From positions 25,377-89,376 of the forward strand of contig CANQQJ010000009.1 of NCBI GenBank assembly GCA_947625905.1: DNA of 64,000 nucleotides, written 5' to 3'. Both the position numbers and the translations under genes were made by a program. This stretch comes from an uncultured Clostridia bacterium (lineage in GTDB: Bacteria; Bacillota; Clostridia; Monoglobales; Monoglobaceae). Below, piece after piece: positions 7,965 to 17,510 of the stretch (positions are counted from its first letter, which is position 1; every line of letters starts with the position of its first letter). A model generated the notes under the pieces. It did not search any database and was not told where the DNA came from. It was given only the letters and a program-made list of their open reading frames with translations.

Positions 7965-9236
7965 TTAAGCCGTTTTTGATTCGGTTCTGTAGACGATCAG
8001 CGGAGCGGTCTTTTTTTCGACGCACTCGCGGGTTATTATAACCTTTTCGGCTCCGGCCGCCGACGGGATCTCGTACATGATATCGAGCATAATGTCCTCA
8101 ACAACCGTTCTGAGTCCGCGGGCGCCCGTCTCGCGGGCGGCGGCTTTCTCGGCTATCAGCTGCACCGCGTCGTCCTCAAACTCGAGCTCCACGCCGTCCA
8201 TCTTAAGCAGCGCCTTGTACTGCTTAAGAAGCGCGTTTTTGGGCTCGCTGAATATCTGCTTGAGCGCCTCGACATTCAGAGTGTCGAGGGTGGTGACGAT
8301 CGGCAGCCTGCCGATCAATTCGGGTATCAGGCCGAACTTTATCAGATCGTCGGGCGTTACCTGTTTGAGCATTTCGCCTCTGTTCCTGTCCTTCTTGCTC
8401 TCGACTTTGGCTCCGAAGCCCAGCGTCTTGGACGCGACGCGGGACTCGATTATCTTGTCGAGGCCATCGAAGGCGCCGCCGCAGATGAACAAAATATTTG
8501 TCGTGTCTATCTGGATGAAATCCTGCTGCGGGTGCTTGCGCCCGCCGTTGGGCGGAACGTTTGCGACGGTTCCCTCAAGAATTTTGAGCAGCGTCTGCTG
8601 CACGCCCTCGCCGCTCACGTCGCGCGTGATCGACGGATTCTCGGACCTGCGGGATATCTTGTCGACCTCGTCGATATAGATAATGCCCTTCTCGGCAAGC
8701 TCGACGTCGTAATTCGCCGCCTGGATAAGCTTGAGCAGAATGTTCTCAACATCCTCTCCCACATATCCCGCCTCGGTCAAAGAGGTGGCGTCCGCTATGA
8801 CAAACGGAGCGTTGAGGCGCTTCGCCATGGTCTGCGCCAGGAACGTCTTGCCCGAGCCGGTCGGGCCTATCATCAGGATGTTGCTCTTTTGCAGCTCCAC
8901 GTCGCCCGCCGAGCGGCCCTCTTCCTGCTCTATTCTCTTATAGTGATTGTATATCGCGACGGAAAGCGCCTTTTTCGCCTCGTCCTGCCCGATAATATAC
9001 TCATCCAGAAACGCGTGCAGTTCCTTGGGCTTGGGCAGCTCGCTGAGCTTTTCCAGCTCTATCGCGCCGTCATCCGCATCGGGCCCGCCAAAATCAATAT
9101 TCAAAATATCTATGCACAGCTCAACGCATGCGTCGCAAATATTCGCGACCGGGCCGTGAACCATTTTGCGCACCTGAGATTCGGCTTTTCCGCAAAAGGC
9201 GCATCTTTCCTCGTTTTCCGATTTTTTACCTGCCAT
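7965..9236 (-). CDS. clpX: ATP-dependent Clp protease ATP-binding subunit ClpX
   Basis: 423-residue AAA+ unfoldase. The N-terminal zinc domain is seen as CAFCGK (Cx2C) at residues 12-17 and CDACVELC at about 38-45. Walker A is GPTGSGKT near 119 and Walker [10 protein letters not shown] near 184. [15 protein letters not shown] loop and the sensor-2 GARGLR motif near the C-terminus are as in typical ClpX. It lies 18 bases after clpP in the classic tig-clpP-clpX order. It delivers substrates to ClpP, or acts alone as an unfoldase. Confidence 0.97.
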   Translation of the reverse strand: MAGKKSENEERCAFCGKAESQVRKMVHGPVANICDACVELCIDILNIDFGGPDADDGAIELEKLSELPKPKELHAFLDEYIIGQDEAKKALSVAIYNHYKRIEQEEGRSAGDVELQKSNILMIGPTGSGKTFLAQTMAKRLNAPFVIADATSLTEAGYVGEDVENILLKLIQAANYDVELAEKGIIYIDEVDKISRRSENPSITRDVSGEGVQQTLLKILEGTVANVPPNGGRKHPQQDFIQIDTTNILFICGGAFDGLDKIIESRVASKTLGFGAKVESKKDRNRGEMLKQVTPDDLIKFGLIPELIGRLPIVTTLDTLNVEALKQIFSEPKNALLKQYKALLKMDGVELEFEDDAVQLIAEKAAARETGARGLRTVVEDIMLDIMYEIPSAAGAEKVIITRECVEKKTAPLIVYRTESKTA

Positions 9237-9254
9237 TTGTTACCTCCGAAAATA

Positions 9255-9857
9255 TCAGCGTTTGGTTACTATATTATCAATAAGGCCGTACTTGAGCGCC
9301 TCGTCGGCGTCCATGAAGTTATCTCTCTCGGTGTCTCTCTTTACTATATCGAGGGGCTGGCCGGTGTTCTCGCTTAAGATCCTGTTCAGGTTTTCCTTGA
9401 TTTTTATCATTCTGTCAACATGGATCTTCATGTCGGTCGCCTGACCCTGAACGCCGCCCAGGGGCTGATGTATCATGATTTCGCTGTTGGGCAGGGCAAA
9501 ACGCTTGCCCTTGGCGCCCGACGAGAGCAGAAAAGCGCCCATCGAAGCCGCCATGCCCACGCAGATTGTTGAAACGTCCGCCTTGGTATACTGCATCGTG
9601 TCGTAGATCGCCATACCTGCCGTTACCGAGCCGCCGGGACTGTTGATGTACAGATTGATGTCCTTGTCGGGGTCCTCGCTGTCCAGGAACAAAAGCTGCG
9701 CCACAACGAGGCTGGCGGTAGCGTCGTTCACTTCGTCGGATAAAAATATGATCCTGTCTTTTAAAAGTCTCGAAAAAATGTCGTATGAACGCTCGCCTCT
9801 GCCTGTCTGCTCGATAACGTAGGGCACAAGACTGTTTGTGATAATTTTGCTGTCCAT
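9255..9857 (-). CDS. clpP: ATP-dependent Clp protease proteolytic subunit
   Basis: 200-residue serine protease that forms the tetradecameric ClpP barrel. Catalytic Ser105 in GMAASMGA and His130 in MIHQPLGG are visible, and a plausible Asp lies in the C-terminal third. Length is standard. Clustered with tig upstream and clpX downstream, so protein folding and turnover functions are co-located. Confidence 0.97.
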   Translation of the reverse strand: MDSKIITNSLVPYVIEQTGRGERSYDIFSRLLKDRIIFLSDEVNDATASLVVAQLLFLDSEDPDKDINLYINSPGGSVTAGMAIYDTMQYTKADVSTICVGMAASMGAFLLSSGAKGKRFALPNSEIMIHQPLGGVQGQATDMKIHVDRMIKIKENLNRILSENTGQPLDIVKRDTERDNFMDADEALKYGLIDNIVTKR

Positions 9858-9887
9858 AATACTACCTCCAATTTATTATAAAATGTT

Positions 9888-9917
9888 AAGGTTGATTTGA
9901 CAATTCAAACCAACCTT
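9888..9917 (-). promoter_or_regulatory. 13-bp hairpin between tig and clpP
   Basis: On the minus strand AAGGTTGGTTTGA pairs with TCAAATCAACCTT around ATTG. It lies in the 88-bp gap after tig and before clpP. No long T-run follows, so it may be a weak terminator, a processing signal or an operator. Confidence 0.45.
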
Positions 9918-9945
9918 ATTGTAAAATAGCCAAAAATTGTGTTGA

Positions 9946-11223
9946 TTATTCAAAATCAGCGTTTTCTACAAGAAGCGCGATAGCTTTCTGCGCCTTGAGA
10001 CGCTCGGTTATCTCGTTCTTGGGGATATACTTCTCGATATCCTCGACCTTCATGCCGTTGTCCTTGCTTATGTTCTCGTACTCCGCCTTGATGTCATCGT
10101 CCGTTACCTCGACCTTTTCGACCTCCGCGACCTTCTCAAGCACCAAAGTGGTCTTTACGCGCTTCTCGGCCTCGGGCTTATACTGAGCGCGGATCGCGTC
10201 CATGGTCTGGCCCGTGTACTTCATGTATGTCTGAAGGTCTATGCCCTGATAACGCATCTGCATATCCATATCCCTGATCATGTTGTCGATCTGGCTGTTT
10301 ATCATCTCGTCGGGAATGTCGATCTCGGTGCCCTCGCAGACCGCGTCCACCACGTTCTGCTCGGTCTCGTGCTTCGCCTTGTCCTCGTTGGTCTTTTCGA
10401 GCTTCTCGCGGATATCGGCCTTGTACTCGTCAAGCGTGTCAAACTCGCTGACATCCATCGCGAAGTCGTCGTCCGCCTCGGGCAGCTCTTTAAACTTGAG
10501 CGAATTGATCTTTACTTTGAAGAGCGCGTCCTTGCCCGCGAGCTCCTCCGCGTGGTACTCCTCGGGGAATGTAACTTTGACATCGACCTCATCACCCACG
10601 TTTTTGCCGAGCAACTGATCCTCAAAACCGGGGATAAACTGTCCGGAGCCTATCGTCAGGTCGAAGTTCTCGCCCTTACCGCCCTCGAACGGAACGCCGT
10701 CGACCGAGCCGTCAAAGTCGATATTGGCGATATCGTCGGCCATGACGGGTCTGTCCTCAACCGGAACAAGTCTTGAGTTTCTCTCTCTTATCTTTTCGAT
10801 CTCGTCTTCGACATCCGCGTCGGTCACGGGATATTCGGGCTTTTCGGCCTTAACGCCCTTATACTTGCCGAGCTCGAACTCGGGCTTAACTACGACCTTG
10901 GCCGTGAAAACGATGTCCTTTGCGGGGTCGATCGAATCATCTTTGATATCTATCTCGGGCTGAGCCACGGGATACACGCCGTTTTCGTCCACCGCTTTAT
11001 CATACGCATCGGGCAGCACAAAGTTCACGGCGTCCTCATAAAATATTTCCTTGCCGTAGGTTTTTTCAATCAGAAATCTGGGAGCCTTGCCCTTTCTGAA
11101 ACCCGGCAGATTGATCTTTTTTACGTTTTTTCTGTATGACCGCTCAAGCGCTTTTTCAAACTCCTCGGGTGTCACCGAGAACTCGAATGTCACGGTGTTG
11201 TTCTCTCTTGTTACATTAGCCAT
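9946..11223 (-). CDS. tig: Trigger factor
   Basis: 425-residue ribosome-associated chaperone and peptidyl-prolyl isomerase. The ribosome-binding signature GFRKGKAP is at about residues 42-49. The FKBP-type middle domain (VEDRPVMADDIANIDF to PEEYHAEELAGKDALFKV) and the helical C-terminal arm are recognisable. Length is normal. First gene of the tig-clpP-clpX cluster, with its own sigma-A type promoter at 11271-11299. Confidence 0.97.
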   Translation of the reverse strand: MANVTRENNTVTFEFSVTPEEFEKALERSYRKNVKKINLPGFRKGKAPRFLIEKTYGKEIFYEDAVNFVLPDAYDKAVDENGVYPVAQPEIDIKDDSIDPAKDIVFTAKVVVKPEFELGKYKGVKAEKPEYPVTDADVEDEIEKIRERNSRLVPVEDRPVMADDIANIDFDGSVDGVPFEGGKGENFDLTIGSGQFIPGFEDQLLGKNVGDEVDVKVTFPEEYHAEELAGKDALFKVKINSLKFKELPEADDDFAMDVSEFDTLDEYKADIREKLEKTNEDKAKHETEQNVVDAVCEGTEIDIPDEMINSQIDNMIRDMDMQMRYQGIDLQTYMKYTGQTMDAIRAQYKPEAEKRVKTTLVLEKVAEVEKVEVTDDDIKAEYENISKDNGMKVEDIEKYIPKNEITERLKAQKAIALLVENADFE

Positions 11224-11270
11224 TGATAATTACCTCACTAAATCTAAATGTATTCTTTACATGTTTTTTA

Positions 11271-11299
11271 ATTATAACACAGGTATTCCCGTTAGACAA
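11271..11299 (-). promoter_or_regulatory. Sigma-A type promoter for tig-clpP-clpX
   Basis: On the minus strand TTGTCT (11294-11299) and TATAAT (11271-11276) are separated by 17 bases, about 48 bases upstream of the tig start. Confidence 0.65.
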
Positions 11300-11364
11300 G
11301 AGTTTTTATAAAAAATATTAACAAATTTTGCCTTATATGTATCGGGATTTTATTGTAAATTTAA

Positions 11365-12078
11365 TTATCCGCGAATCAGCTTCGGCACAAACTTGAGGTA
11401 GTCGCTGGCAACCAAAACAAGCTTAACGCCGTCGATATCGCCCTGCACCGCGAAGTCCTGAGCCGCCGCGTGAAGGTGCCCGTAGACGCATATCTTTACG
11501 CCGTACTCCTTAAATATTTGAATAAAGTCGCGGTTCAGTCCGTTTTTCTCGATCGGCGGATAGTGCATTGCGGCTATTATCTCATCGGGCTTGGCGGACG
11601 CCGCGCTCTCAAGGGACAGGATCATGCGCTCCTTTTCTCTGAGAAACAGACGCTTGTCCTCGTCGGTCGAGTTCTCCTTCGCTATGTTCCAGCCTCTCGT
11701 GCCGCAGACCGCCAGCTTTTTTCCGCCCGATTCGTGCATATAGCAATTGTTATGGACAAACTTTATCGAGTCGAAACCGTTTTTCTCGGCAAAGACCTTG
11801 AGCTTGTTCATCGTCGTCCACCAATAGTCGTGATTGCCTTTTAATATTATCTTAATGCCGCTCAGCGCGTTCAGATACTCAAAATCCCTGAGTGAATCCT
11901 CAAGATACGTCGCCCACGAAATATCGCCGGGCATGATGACAACGTCGTTTTCGCCGACAATTTTCTGCCAGTTGTCCCTCAGTCTGTCAACATAATTCTC
12001 CCACCGCGGGCCGAACACGTTCATCGGTTTGTCGATCCCGAGCGGCAAATGCAGATCAGATATTGCAAATACCGACAT
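11365..12078 (-). CDS. Metallophosphoesterase family protein
   Basis: 237 residues with the calcineurin-like phosphoesterase motifs in order: DLH near residue 8, GD near 51 (PGDIS), GNHD near 81 (LKGNHDYWW), H near 166 (MHYPP) and GHLH near 197. These bind two metal ions. It is a single-domain cytoplasmic enzyme with no signal peptide. Substrate unknown. It sits alone between tig and a divergent DUF1540 gene. Confidence 0.9.
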   Translation of the reverse strand: MSVFAISDLHLPLGIDKPMNVFGPRWENYVDRLRDNWQKIVGENDVVIMPGDISWATYLEDSLRDFEYLNALSGIKIILKGNHDYWWTTMNKLKVFAEKNGFDSIKFVHNNCYMHESGGKKLAVCGTRGWNIAKENSTDEDKRLFLREKERMILSLESAASAKPDEIIAAMHYPPIEKNGLNRDFIQIFKEYGVKICVYGHLHAAAQDFAVQGDIDGVKLVLVASDYLKFVPKLIRG

Positions 12079-12191
12079 CTTAATACCTCTTGTTTCAAAT
12101 TCTAAAATAATATTTAATATTCCGCATACAAACGCGCGCTTTGGTTAAAATATATCCGTACCGAAATAAAATTTCAAGGAGGTTTTTAACC

Positions 12192-12353
12192 ATGGACGGA
12201 CACAACAACAAAATCGTATGCAGAGTGAGCGACTGCGAGTATCACGGCGCTGACGACGTGTGCGGCGCAAGCTGCATCGAGGTCAGCTGCGCGGACAATT
12301 GCTGCAGCTCCTGCGATACCGAGTGCGTTACATTCAAGCAGCGCGGCGAGTAA
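12192..12353 (+). CDS. DUF1540 cysteine-rich small protein
   Basis: 53 residues with nine cysteines. The DUF1540 pattern is clear: IVCRVSDCEYHG, then CGASCIEVSC, ending in TECVTF. The family is common in Clostridia and probably binds metal, but its function is unknown. The ATG at 12192 is chosen because AAGGAGG ends about 9 bases before it. An earlier in-frame start at 12141 lacks a ribosome site. Confidence 0.85.
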   Translation: MDGHNNKIVCRVSDCEYHGADDVCGASCIEVSCADNCCSSCDTECVTFKQRGE

Positions 12354-12371
12354 TCCGGCTTAACTTTCCTC

Positions 12372-12403
12372 AAAGCTCTCCCGTGATTTGGGGAGAGCTT
12401 TTT
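12372..12403. terminator. Bidirectional terminator between DUF1540 and thrC
   Basis: AAAGCTCTCCC and GGGAGAGCTTT form an 11-bp stem around GTGATTTG, with T-runs on both sides. It serves the two convergent genes. Confidence 0.8.
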
Positions 12404-12432
12404 GCTGTCGTCAAATAAAGCGCGGGCGCCTG

Positions 12433-13932
12433 TTATTTTTCAATGCCCAGCGACTTTTTTATCGCGCCGTACATATCGGCAGACTCTATGACCTCGCCGA
12501 AGCGTATCTCCTTGCCCTTGAGACCGCGGAGCGACTCGGGGATATCCATATCGCTCTTTTCGCTTAAAAGGTCGAGCTGCTCAAAATCGTTCCTGCCGTA
12601 CGGCTCAACGCCCAGCGCCGACAGCACCGAACCGCCGAACTTGAACGGACTGGCGGTCGAGGCTATGACGGTCTTTGTCATGTCTCCGGTCTGCTCGACA
12701 TACTGCTTGTATACGTCGATCGCGACGGCGGTGTGAGTGTCGGGGGTGTAGCCGTCCTCGGCGAAGGTCTTCCAGATCCGCACCTTTGTGAAATAATCGT
12801 CGCAGCAGCCCGCCCAGAACTGCTTGCCTATCTTGTTGTGCATCGTTTTTGTAACGGCGTACTTTCCGTCTTTGGCAAGCTTTTCCATAAGCTCGGATAT
12901 CTTCTTGTCGTCCTTGCCGGACACGTCAAACAGCAGGCGCTCGAGATTGCTTGAGATCAGGATGTCCATCGACGGCGAAATGCTCTGATAGAAATCTCTG
13001 TTCCTGTCGTATTCTCCGCTTCTGATAAAATCGGTCAAAACGTCGTTTTTGTTCGAGGCGCAGATAAACATGTTTACCGGCAGGCCCATCTTCTTGGCGT
13101 AGTACGCCGCGAGAATGTTGCCGAAGTTTCCGGTGGGCACGCATATATTGATCTTTTCGCCGTTTTCGATCTCGCCGCCCGCGAGCATGTCGCAGTAAGC
13201 CGAGATATAGTACACGATCTGCGGAACGAGGCGTCCCCAGTTGATCGAGTTGGCCGACGAAAAAACAAATCCCTTGTCGTCAAGCTCCTTAATTATCTTG
13301 TCGTCGGTGAATATCTTTTTGACGCCGTTTTGCGCGTCGTCGAAATTGCCGCGTATTCCGTAAGCGGCGACATTGTTTCCTTCCTGAGTTATCATCTGGA
13401 GCTTCTGCATATCGCTGACGCCGTCGCTGGGATAGAAAACGATTATGCTTGTGCCGTCAACGTTTTTAAAGCCCTCAAGAGCGGCTTTTCCCGTGTCTCC
13501 CGATGTGGCGACCAGCACCACGACCGTCTTGTTTTCTCCCGTCTTTTTCATCGACGTCGTCATAAAATAGGGAAGGATCTGCAGCGCCATGTCCTTAAAA
13601 GCGCATGTGGGGCCGTGCCACAGCTCCAATATATACTCGCTGTCGTTTATCTTTATAAGCGGAGCCACTTTGTCGCTCCCGAAGCTGCCTGTGCCGTAAG
13701 CGCCCTCAACGCAGGCGGCGATCTCCTTGTCGGTAAAATCCGTCAGGAATTTCTTTAACACAAACATGGCTCTCTCGACATATGTTTTCTCGGCCAGATC
13801 GGCAAAGTCCGCTTTCTTGAGCCTCGGGAACTGCTCGGGCACAAACAGTCCGCCGTCGTCGGACAAACCCTTTTTTATCGCCTCGGCCGACGTCAGCTTG
13901 AGCGCTTTGTTTCTCGTGCTTATATACTTCAA
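12433..13932 (-). CDS. thrC: Threonine synthase
   Basis: 499-residue PLP enzyme that converts O-phosphohomoserine to threonine. The PLP lysine is K113 in HGPTCAFKDMALQ. The N-terminal MKYISTRN and the phosphate-binding VPTGNFGNILAAYYAKKMG stretch are typical of the long, E. coli/yeast-like threonine synthases. Length fits that group. Monocistronic by the flanking terminators. No other threonine-pathway genes are nearby. Confidence 0.95.
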   Translation of the reverse strand: MKYISTRNKALKLTSAEAIKKGLSDDGGLFVPEQFPRLKKADFADLAEKTYVERAMFVLKKFLTDFTDKEIAACVEGAYGTGSFGSDKVAPLIKINDSEYILELWHGPTCAFKDMALQILPYFMTTSMKKTGENKTVVVLVATSGDTGKAALEGFKNVDGTSIIVFYPSDGVSDMQKLQMITQEGNNVAAYGIRGNFDDAQNGVKKIFTDDKIIKELDDKGFVFSSANSINWGRLVPQIVYYISAYCDMLAGGEIENGEKINICVPTGNFGNILAAYYAKKMGLPVNMFICASNKNDVLTDFIRSGEYDRNRDFYQSISPSMDILISSNLERLLFDVSGKDDKKISELMEKLAKDGKYAVTKTMHNKIGKQFWAGCCDDYFTKVRIWKTFAEDGYTPDTHTAVAIDVYKQYVEQTGDMTKTVIASTASPFKFGGSVLSALGVEPYGRNDFEQLDLLSEKSDMDIPESLRGLKGKEIRFGEVIESADMYGAIKKSLGIEK

Positions 13933-13970
13933 ATTTCATCAAACCTTTCAAATAATTTTCTCATAAAAAC

Positions 13971-13995
13971 AGAGGCCGCATATTTTACGGCCTCT
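13971..13995 (-). terminator. Terminator after the P-loop gene
   Basis: AGAGGCCG and CGGCCTCT form an 8-bp stem, followed on the minus strand by GTTTTTATG. It separates the upstream P-loop gene from thrC. Confidence 0.75.
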
Positions 13996-14044
13996 ATACA
14001 ATACCACAAAAAACAAATTAAGTCAACAAATATATCGCTTAAAT

Positions 14045-14461
14045 TTACTCGACCGCGTACTTCTTAACGTTCTCGCCCGCTTCGGAAGCTTTTGCGCTTA
14101 CCATCATCGTGAACGACACGTTGAACTTCTGCTCGAATTTCTCAAGGTCGCCGACAAACTTGTCAAGCGTTTCCATTGTGCCGCTTTTAACGTTTTTGAA
14201 TATGCTGTCGATAAAAATATGCGTAACATCATAGTCCTGAGCTAAGATTCCGCAGATAAGGCCCTCGAACATGTCAAAGTTGCGGATATTAAAGTCCTCG
14301 GTGTCTATCATTCTTGCTTTTCTCGAGAGATCGTGCATAAGGCGGTTGCCGTCGGTTATGCACACAACGTTGCCGTGCTCGGTGTTAACGGCCTCGTTTA
14401 CATCCTGAATTATCCTCTTGGTCTTTCCGCTTCCCTTAAGACCGATATGTATTTTTATCAT
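14045..14461 (-). CDS. P-loop NTPase-like protein of unknown function
   Basis: 138 residues. A Walker A motif GLKGSGKT is at positions 7-14 and a Walker B-like strand HIFIDSI near 80-86. The rest has alternating strands and helices with no added domain. It resembles short single-domain ATPases annotated as hypothetical in Clostridia. Reads alone between pgi and thrC with its own terminator. It could be a nucleotide kinase-like fold, but no substrate-binding motif is recognised, so no function is assigned. Confidence 0.65.
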   Translation of the reverse strand: MIKIHIGLKGSGKTKRIIQDVNEAVNTEHGNVVCITDGNRLMHDLSRKARMIDTEDFNIRNFDMFEGLICGILAQDYDVTHIFIDSIFKNVKSGTMETLDKFVGDLEKFEQKFNVSFTMMVSAKASEAGENVKKYAVE

Positions 14462-14557
14462 GTTGATTTACCCCTTTCCGGTTATTTAATTAGATTATAG
14501 TCACATTCTAACACATATATTCATAGAATGCAAGCGCGATTTGCAGAATCCGAAAAA

Positions 14558-15895
14558 CTATTTAAGTCTCGCTTCAAGAGCCTCTTTGTCGGCCTCGTAG
14601 CCGGGCTTGCCGAGAAGCGCGAACATATTCTTCTTGTAGCTCTCAACTCCGGGCTGATTGAACGGGTTCACGCCCAGCAGATAGCCGCTTATGCCGCAGG
14701 CCTTCTCAAAGAAGTATACCAGCTGGCCGAAGGTGTACTCGTCAAGCGACTCAAGCTCAACTATGAGATTGGGAACTCCGCCGTCGGTGTGGGCCAGCAG
14801 CGTGCCCTCAAACGCCTTTTTGTTAACGAAGTCCATCGTCTTGCCCGCCAGGAAGTTCAGACCGTCAACATTGTCCTTATCGGTCGTCATTTCTATGTCG
14901 GTCTTTGAGTTTTTAACGTACAGAACGGTCTCAAACAGCTGGCGCCTGCCGTCCTGGATATACTGGCCCATTGAGTGCAGGTCGGTCGAGAACGACGCGC
15001 CCGCGGGGAATATGCCCTTCTTGTCCTTGCCCTCGCTCTCGCCGTAGAGCTGCTTCCACCACTCGATGAAATACTGGAGCTCGGGCTCGTAGTTGACGAG
15101 CATCTCGATCGTCTTGCCCTTCTGGAGCAGGATGTTTCTGATCGCAGCGTACTGGTAGCACTCGTTTTCTTTGAGGTCAGCACTCATGTACATCTCTCTG
15201 GCGGCGGCGGCGCCCTGCATCATAGCGTCGATATCTGCGCCCGAAACCGCGATAGGCAGCAGGCCAACGGCTGTCAGGACCGAATATCTTCCGCCGACGT
15301 CGTCGGGAACAACAAAGGTCTCGTAACCTTCCTCGTCGGCCAGGTTCTTGAGCGCTCCGCGGGCCTTGTCGGTCGTGGCGTATATTCTGGACTTAGCTTC
15401 TTCTTTTCCGTATTTCTCTTCAACATAGTTTTTGAGGATACGGAAAGCGATCGCGGGCTCGGTGGTCGTGCCCGATTTTGAAATAATGTTTACCGAAACA
15501 TCCTTGCCCTCGATTGCCTTTAAGATCGAGTTCAAATAATTGGGGCTGATGTTGTTGCCGCAGAATATTATCTGAGGCTTCTCGGTCATATTATAAAACG
15601 GACCGCCCAAAAAGTCGCAGGCAGCCTTCGCACCGAGATATGAGCCGCCTATGCCGACAACCAGAAGCACGTCGCTGTCTTTTCTGATCTTCTCCGCGGC
15701 TTTTTTGATCCTTGCAAACTCATCCTTGTCGTAATCAACCGGAAGGTCGATCCAGCCGAGGAAGTCGTTGCCCGCTCCGCTCTTGTCCATCAGGACCTTG
15801 TTGACCGCGCTGATCTGCGCCTGCATGTTGTCGATCTCGTCCTGAGAGAAGAAGCCGAGAGCTCTGCGATAGTTGAAAGTTACATTCTTTTTCAT
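14558..15895 (-). CDS. pgi: Glucose-6-phosphate isomerase
   Basis: 445 residues, the shorter Bacillus/clostridial form. It interconverts glucose-6-phosphate and fructose-6-phosphate. Family signatures seen: [14 protein letters not shown] near residue 77, the sugar-phosphate loop [10 protein letters not shown] near 140, [19 protein letters not shown] near 193-211, and the C-terminal [19 protein letters not shown] sigma-A type promoter lies at 15940-15968. Confidence 0.97.
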   Translation of the reverse strand: MKKNVTFNYRRALGFFSQDEIDNMQAQISAVNKVLMDKSGAGNDFLGWIDLPVDYDKDEFARIKKAAEKIRKDSDVLLVVGIGGSYLGAKAACDFLGGPFYNMTEKPQIIFCGNNISPNYLNSILKAIEGKDVSVNIISKSGTTTEPAIAFRILKNYVEEKYGKEEAKSRIYATTDKARGALKNLADEEGYETFVVPDDVGGRYSVLTAVGLLPIAVSGADIDAMMQGAAAAREMYMSADLKENECYQYAAIRNILLQKGKTIEMLVNYEPELQYFIEWWKQLYGESEGKDKKGIFPAGASFSTDLHSMGQYIQDGRRQLFETVLYVKNSKTDIEMTTDKDNVDGLNFLAGKTMDFVNKKAFEGTLLAHTDGGVPNLIVELESLDEYTFGQLVYFFEKACGISGYLLGVNPFNQPGVESYKKNMFALLGKPGYEADKEALEARLK

Positions 15896-15939
15896 AGCTG
15901 TATCTCCTTAAAATTAAATATAATAATTTTACTAAAAAT

Positions 15940-15968
15940 ATTTTACCATAATTAAAAAATTTGTGCAA
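15940..15968 (-). promoter_or_regulatory. Sigma-A type promoter for pgi
   Basis: On the minus strand TTGCAC (15963-15968) and TAAAAT (15940-15945) are 17 bases apart, about 45 bases upstream of the pgi start. Confidence 0.6.
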
Positions 15969-16036
15969 TAGCTATTATAAAAATTTTTGAAATTTTTATT
16001 CGGTTTTTCGAGACGTAAAATTTGAAAAAATTGCTT

Positions 16037-16066
16037 GTATATATCGGGCGCAAGTTTCACAAAATA
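16037..16066 (+). promoter_or_regulatory. Candidate sigma-G promoter for the SASP gene
   Basis: GTATA at 16037-16041 and CAAAATA at 16060-16066 are separated by 18 bases, one mismatch from the forespore sigma-G pattern (GHATR, 18 bases, CATNNTA). SASP genes are normally sigma-G dependent, which supports the reading. Confidence 0.5.
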
Positions 16067-16139
16067 CTATTGCGCACATGAAATTTAAATATTTAATATT
16101 TAAAAAAATGTGATTTATGAAAAAGGAGTGAAAAATAAA

Positions 16140-16355
16140 ATGGCTAATTCAAAGAGTTCTAATAATCTGGTTGTACCTCAGGCAAAGGCCGCTATGGATC
16201 AGTTTAAGATGGAGGCGGCTTCCGAGGTTGGCGTAACTCTGAACAAGGGCTACAACGGCGACCTGACATCGAGACAGGCCGGAAGCATCGGCGGTCAGAT
16301 GGTCAAGAAAATGATCGAGAAGTATGAGAAGGACGCGGCGAACCAGCAGGGCTAA
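16140..16355 (+). CDS. Alpha/beta-type small acid-soluble spore protein
   Basis: 71 residues. It contains both family signatures: the GPR protease site region KMEAASEVGV near residues 26-35, and GYNGDLTSRQAGSIGGQMVKKMI, the DNA-binding second helix. These proteins coat forespore DNA and protect it from UV and heat. The ATG at 16140 follows AAAAGGAGTG. An upstream ATG at 16110 would put the ribosome site inside the gene. It is direct evidence that the organism belongs to an endospore-forming lineage. Confidence 0.95.
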   Translation: MANSKSSNNLVVPQAKAAMDQFKMEAASEVGVTLNKGYNGDLTSRQAGSIGGQMVKKMIEKYEKDAANQQG

Positions 16356-16444
16356 CAAGCCGAAGAAAGTGGTAAACCCGCTTTACTGGAAGTTTATATC
16401 ACTTGACGAGTATCCATTCAGATAAATTTTGATTTGGATAAAAC

Positions 16445-16476
16445 GGGAGACGGTTTTCGCCGTCTCCTATTTTTAT
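16445..16476. terminator. Terminator between SASP and rfbB
   Basis: GGAGACGG and CCGTCTCC around TTTTCG, followed by TATTTTTATTT on the plus strand and CGTTTTA on the minus strand. It fits termination of both convergent transcripts. Confidence 0.75.
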
Positions 16477-16488
16477 TTGCGCCGTCAT

Positions 16489-17508
16489 TTATCTGTTCGA
16501 GTACATTTTATCGTAGTAGTCCGTATATTCGCCGCTGATTATTTCCTCCCACCAGGAGCGGTTCTCAAGGTACCATTTGATCGTCTTTTTTATGCCGTCG
16601 GCGAATTTTGTCTCGGGGAGCCACCCGAGCTCGCCGTGGATCTTGGCCGGGTCTATGGCGTAGCGCAGATCGTGCCCCTTCCTGTCGGCGACGAAGGTTA
16701 TAAGGCTCTCGGGCTTGCCGAGCTCCTTTAATATTATCTTCACGATGTCTATGTTGCGCATCTCGTTATGGCCGCCTATGTTGTAGACCTCGCCCACGCG
16801 GCCTTTTTGGAGTATCAGGTCTATCGCCTTGCAGTGGTCCTCAACGTAGAGCCAGTCGCGGATGTTCTCGCCCCTGCCGTATACGGGCAGCGGCTTGTCG
16901 TTCAGCGCGTTGGCGATCATCAGCGGTATCAGTTTTTCGGGAAAGTGATACGGGCCGTAGTTATTCGAGCAGCGGCTTATCGTGACGGGCAGGCCGTACG
17001 TCCTGTGATACGCCAGCGCCAGCAGATCGGCCGACGCCTTCGAGCTGCTGTAGGGGCTCGAGGTATGCAGCAGCGTTTCCTCGGTGAAAAACAGGTCGGG
17101 GCGGTCGATGGGAAGATCGCCGTAGACCTCGTCGGTCGAGACCTGGTGAAAGCGCTCTGTGTCAAACTTTCGGCAGGCGTCCATCAGGACAGACGCGCCG
17201 ATAATGTTCGTCCTTAAAAACACATCCGGGCTCTCTATCGAGCGGTCAACGTGCGACTCAGCCGCGAAATTCACGACAACGTCGGGCTTTTCGCTCTCAA
17301 AAAGAGCATACACAGCCTCGCGGTCGCAGATGTCTGCCTTGACAAATTTGAAATTCGGCTTGTCCATAACGTCTTTCAGCGTCGAAAGATTACCCGCGTA
17401 AGTCAATTTGTCGAGGCAGATCACTCGGTATCCGGGGTGGTTCTTGAGCGTGTAAAATATAAAATTGCTGCCTATAAATCCGGCTCCGCCGGTCACTATT
17501 ACAGTCAT
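16489..17508 (-). CDS. rfbB: dTDP-glucose 4,6-dehydratase
   Basis: 339-residue extended SDR enzyme that converts dTDP-glucose to dTDP-4-keto-6-deoxyglucose. NAD-binding GGAGFIGSNF at residues 7-16, the STDEVYGDLP catalytic region near 125, the YSSSKASAD catalytic Tyr/Lys near 153, and SNNYGPYHFPEKLIP are all present. It is the last gene of the 14-gene minus-strand glycan cluster and follows rfbA by 2 bases. rfbC and rfbD are absent, so the product is probably not dTDP-rhamnose made here but a substrate for the aminotransferase upstream. Confidence 0.95.
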   Translation of the reverse strand: MTVIVTGGAGFIGSNFIFYTLKNHPGYRVICLDKLTYAGNLSTLKDVMDKPNFKFVKADICDREAVYALFESEKPDVVVNFAAESHVDRSIESPDVFLRTNIIGASVLMDACRKFDTERFHQVSTDEVYGDLPIDRPDLFFTEETLLHTSSPYSSSKASADLLALAYHRTYGLPVTISRCSNNYGPYHFPEKLIPLMIANALNDKPLPVYGRGENIRDWLYVEDHCKAIDLILQKGRVGEVYNIGGHNEMRNIDIVKIILKELGKPESLITFVADRKGHDLRYAIDPAKIHGELGWLPETKFADGIKKTIKWYLENRSWWEEIISGEYTDYYDKMYSNR

Positions 17509-17510
17509 AA

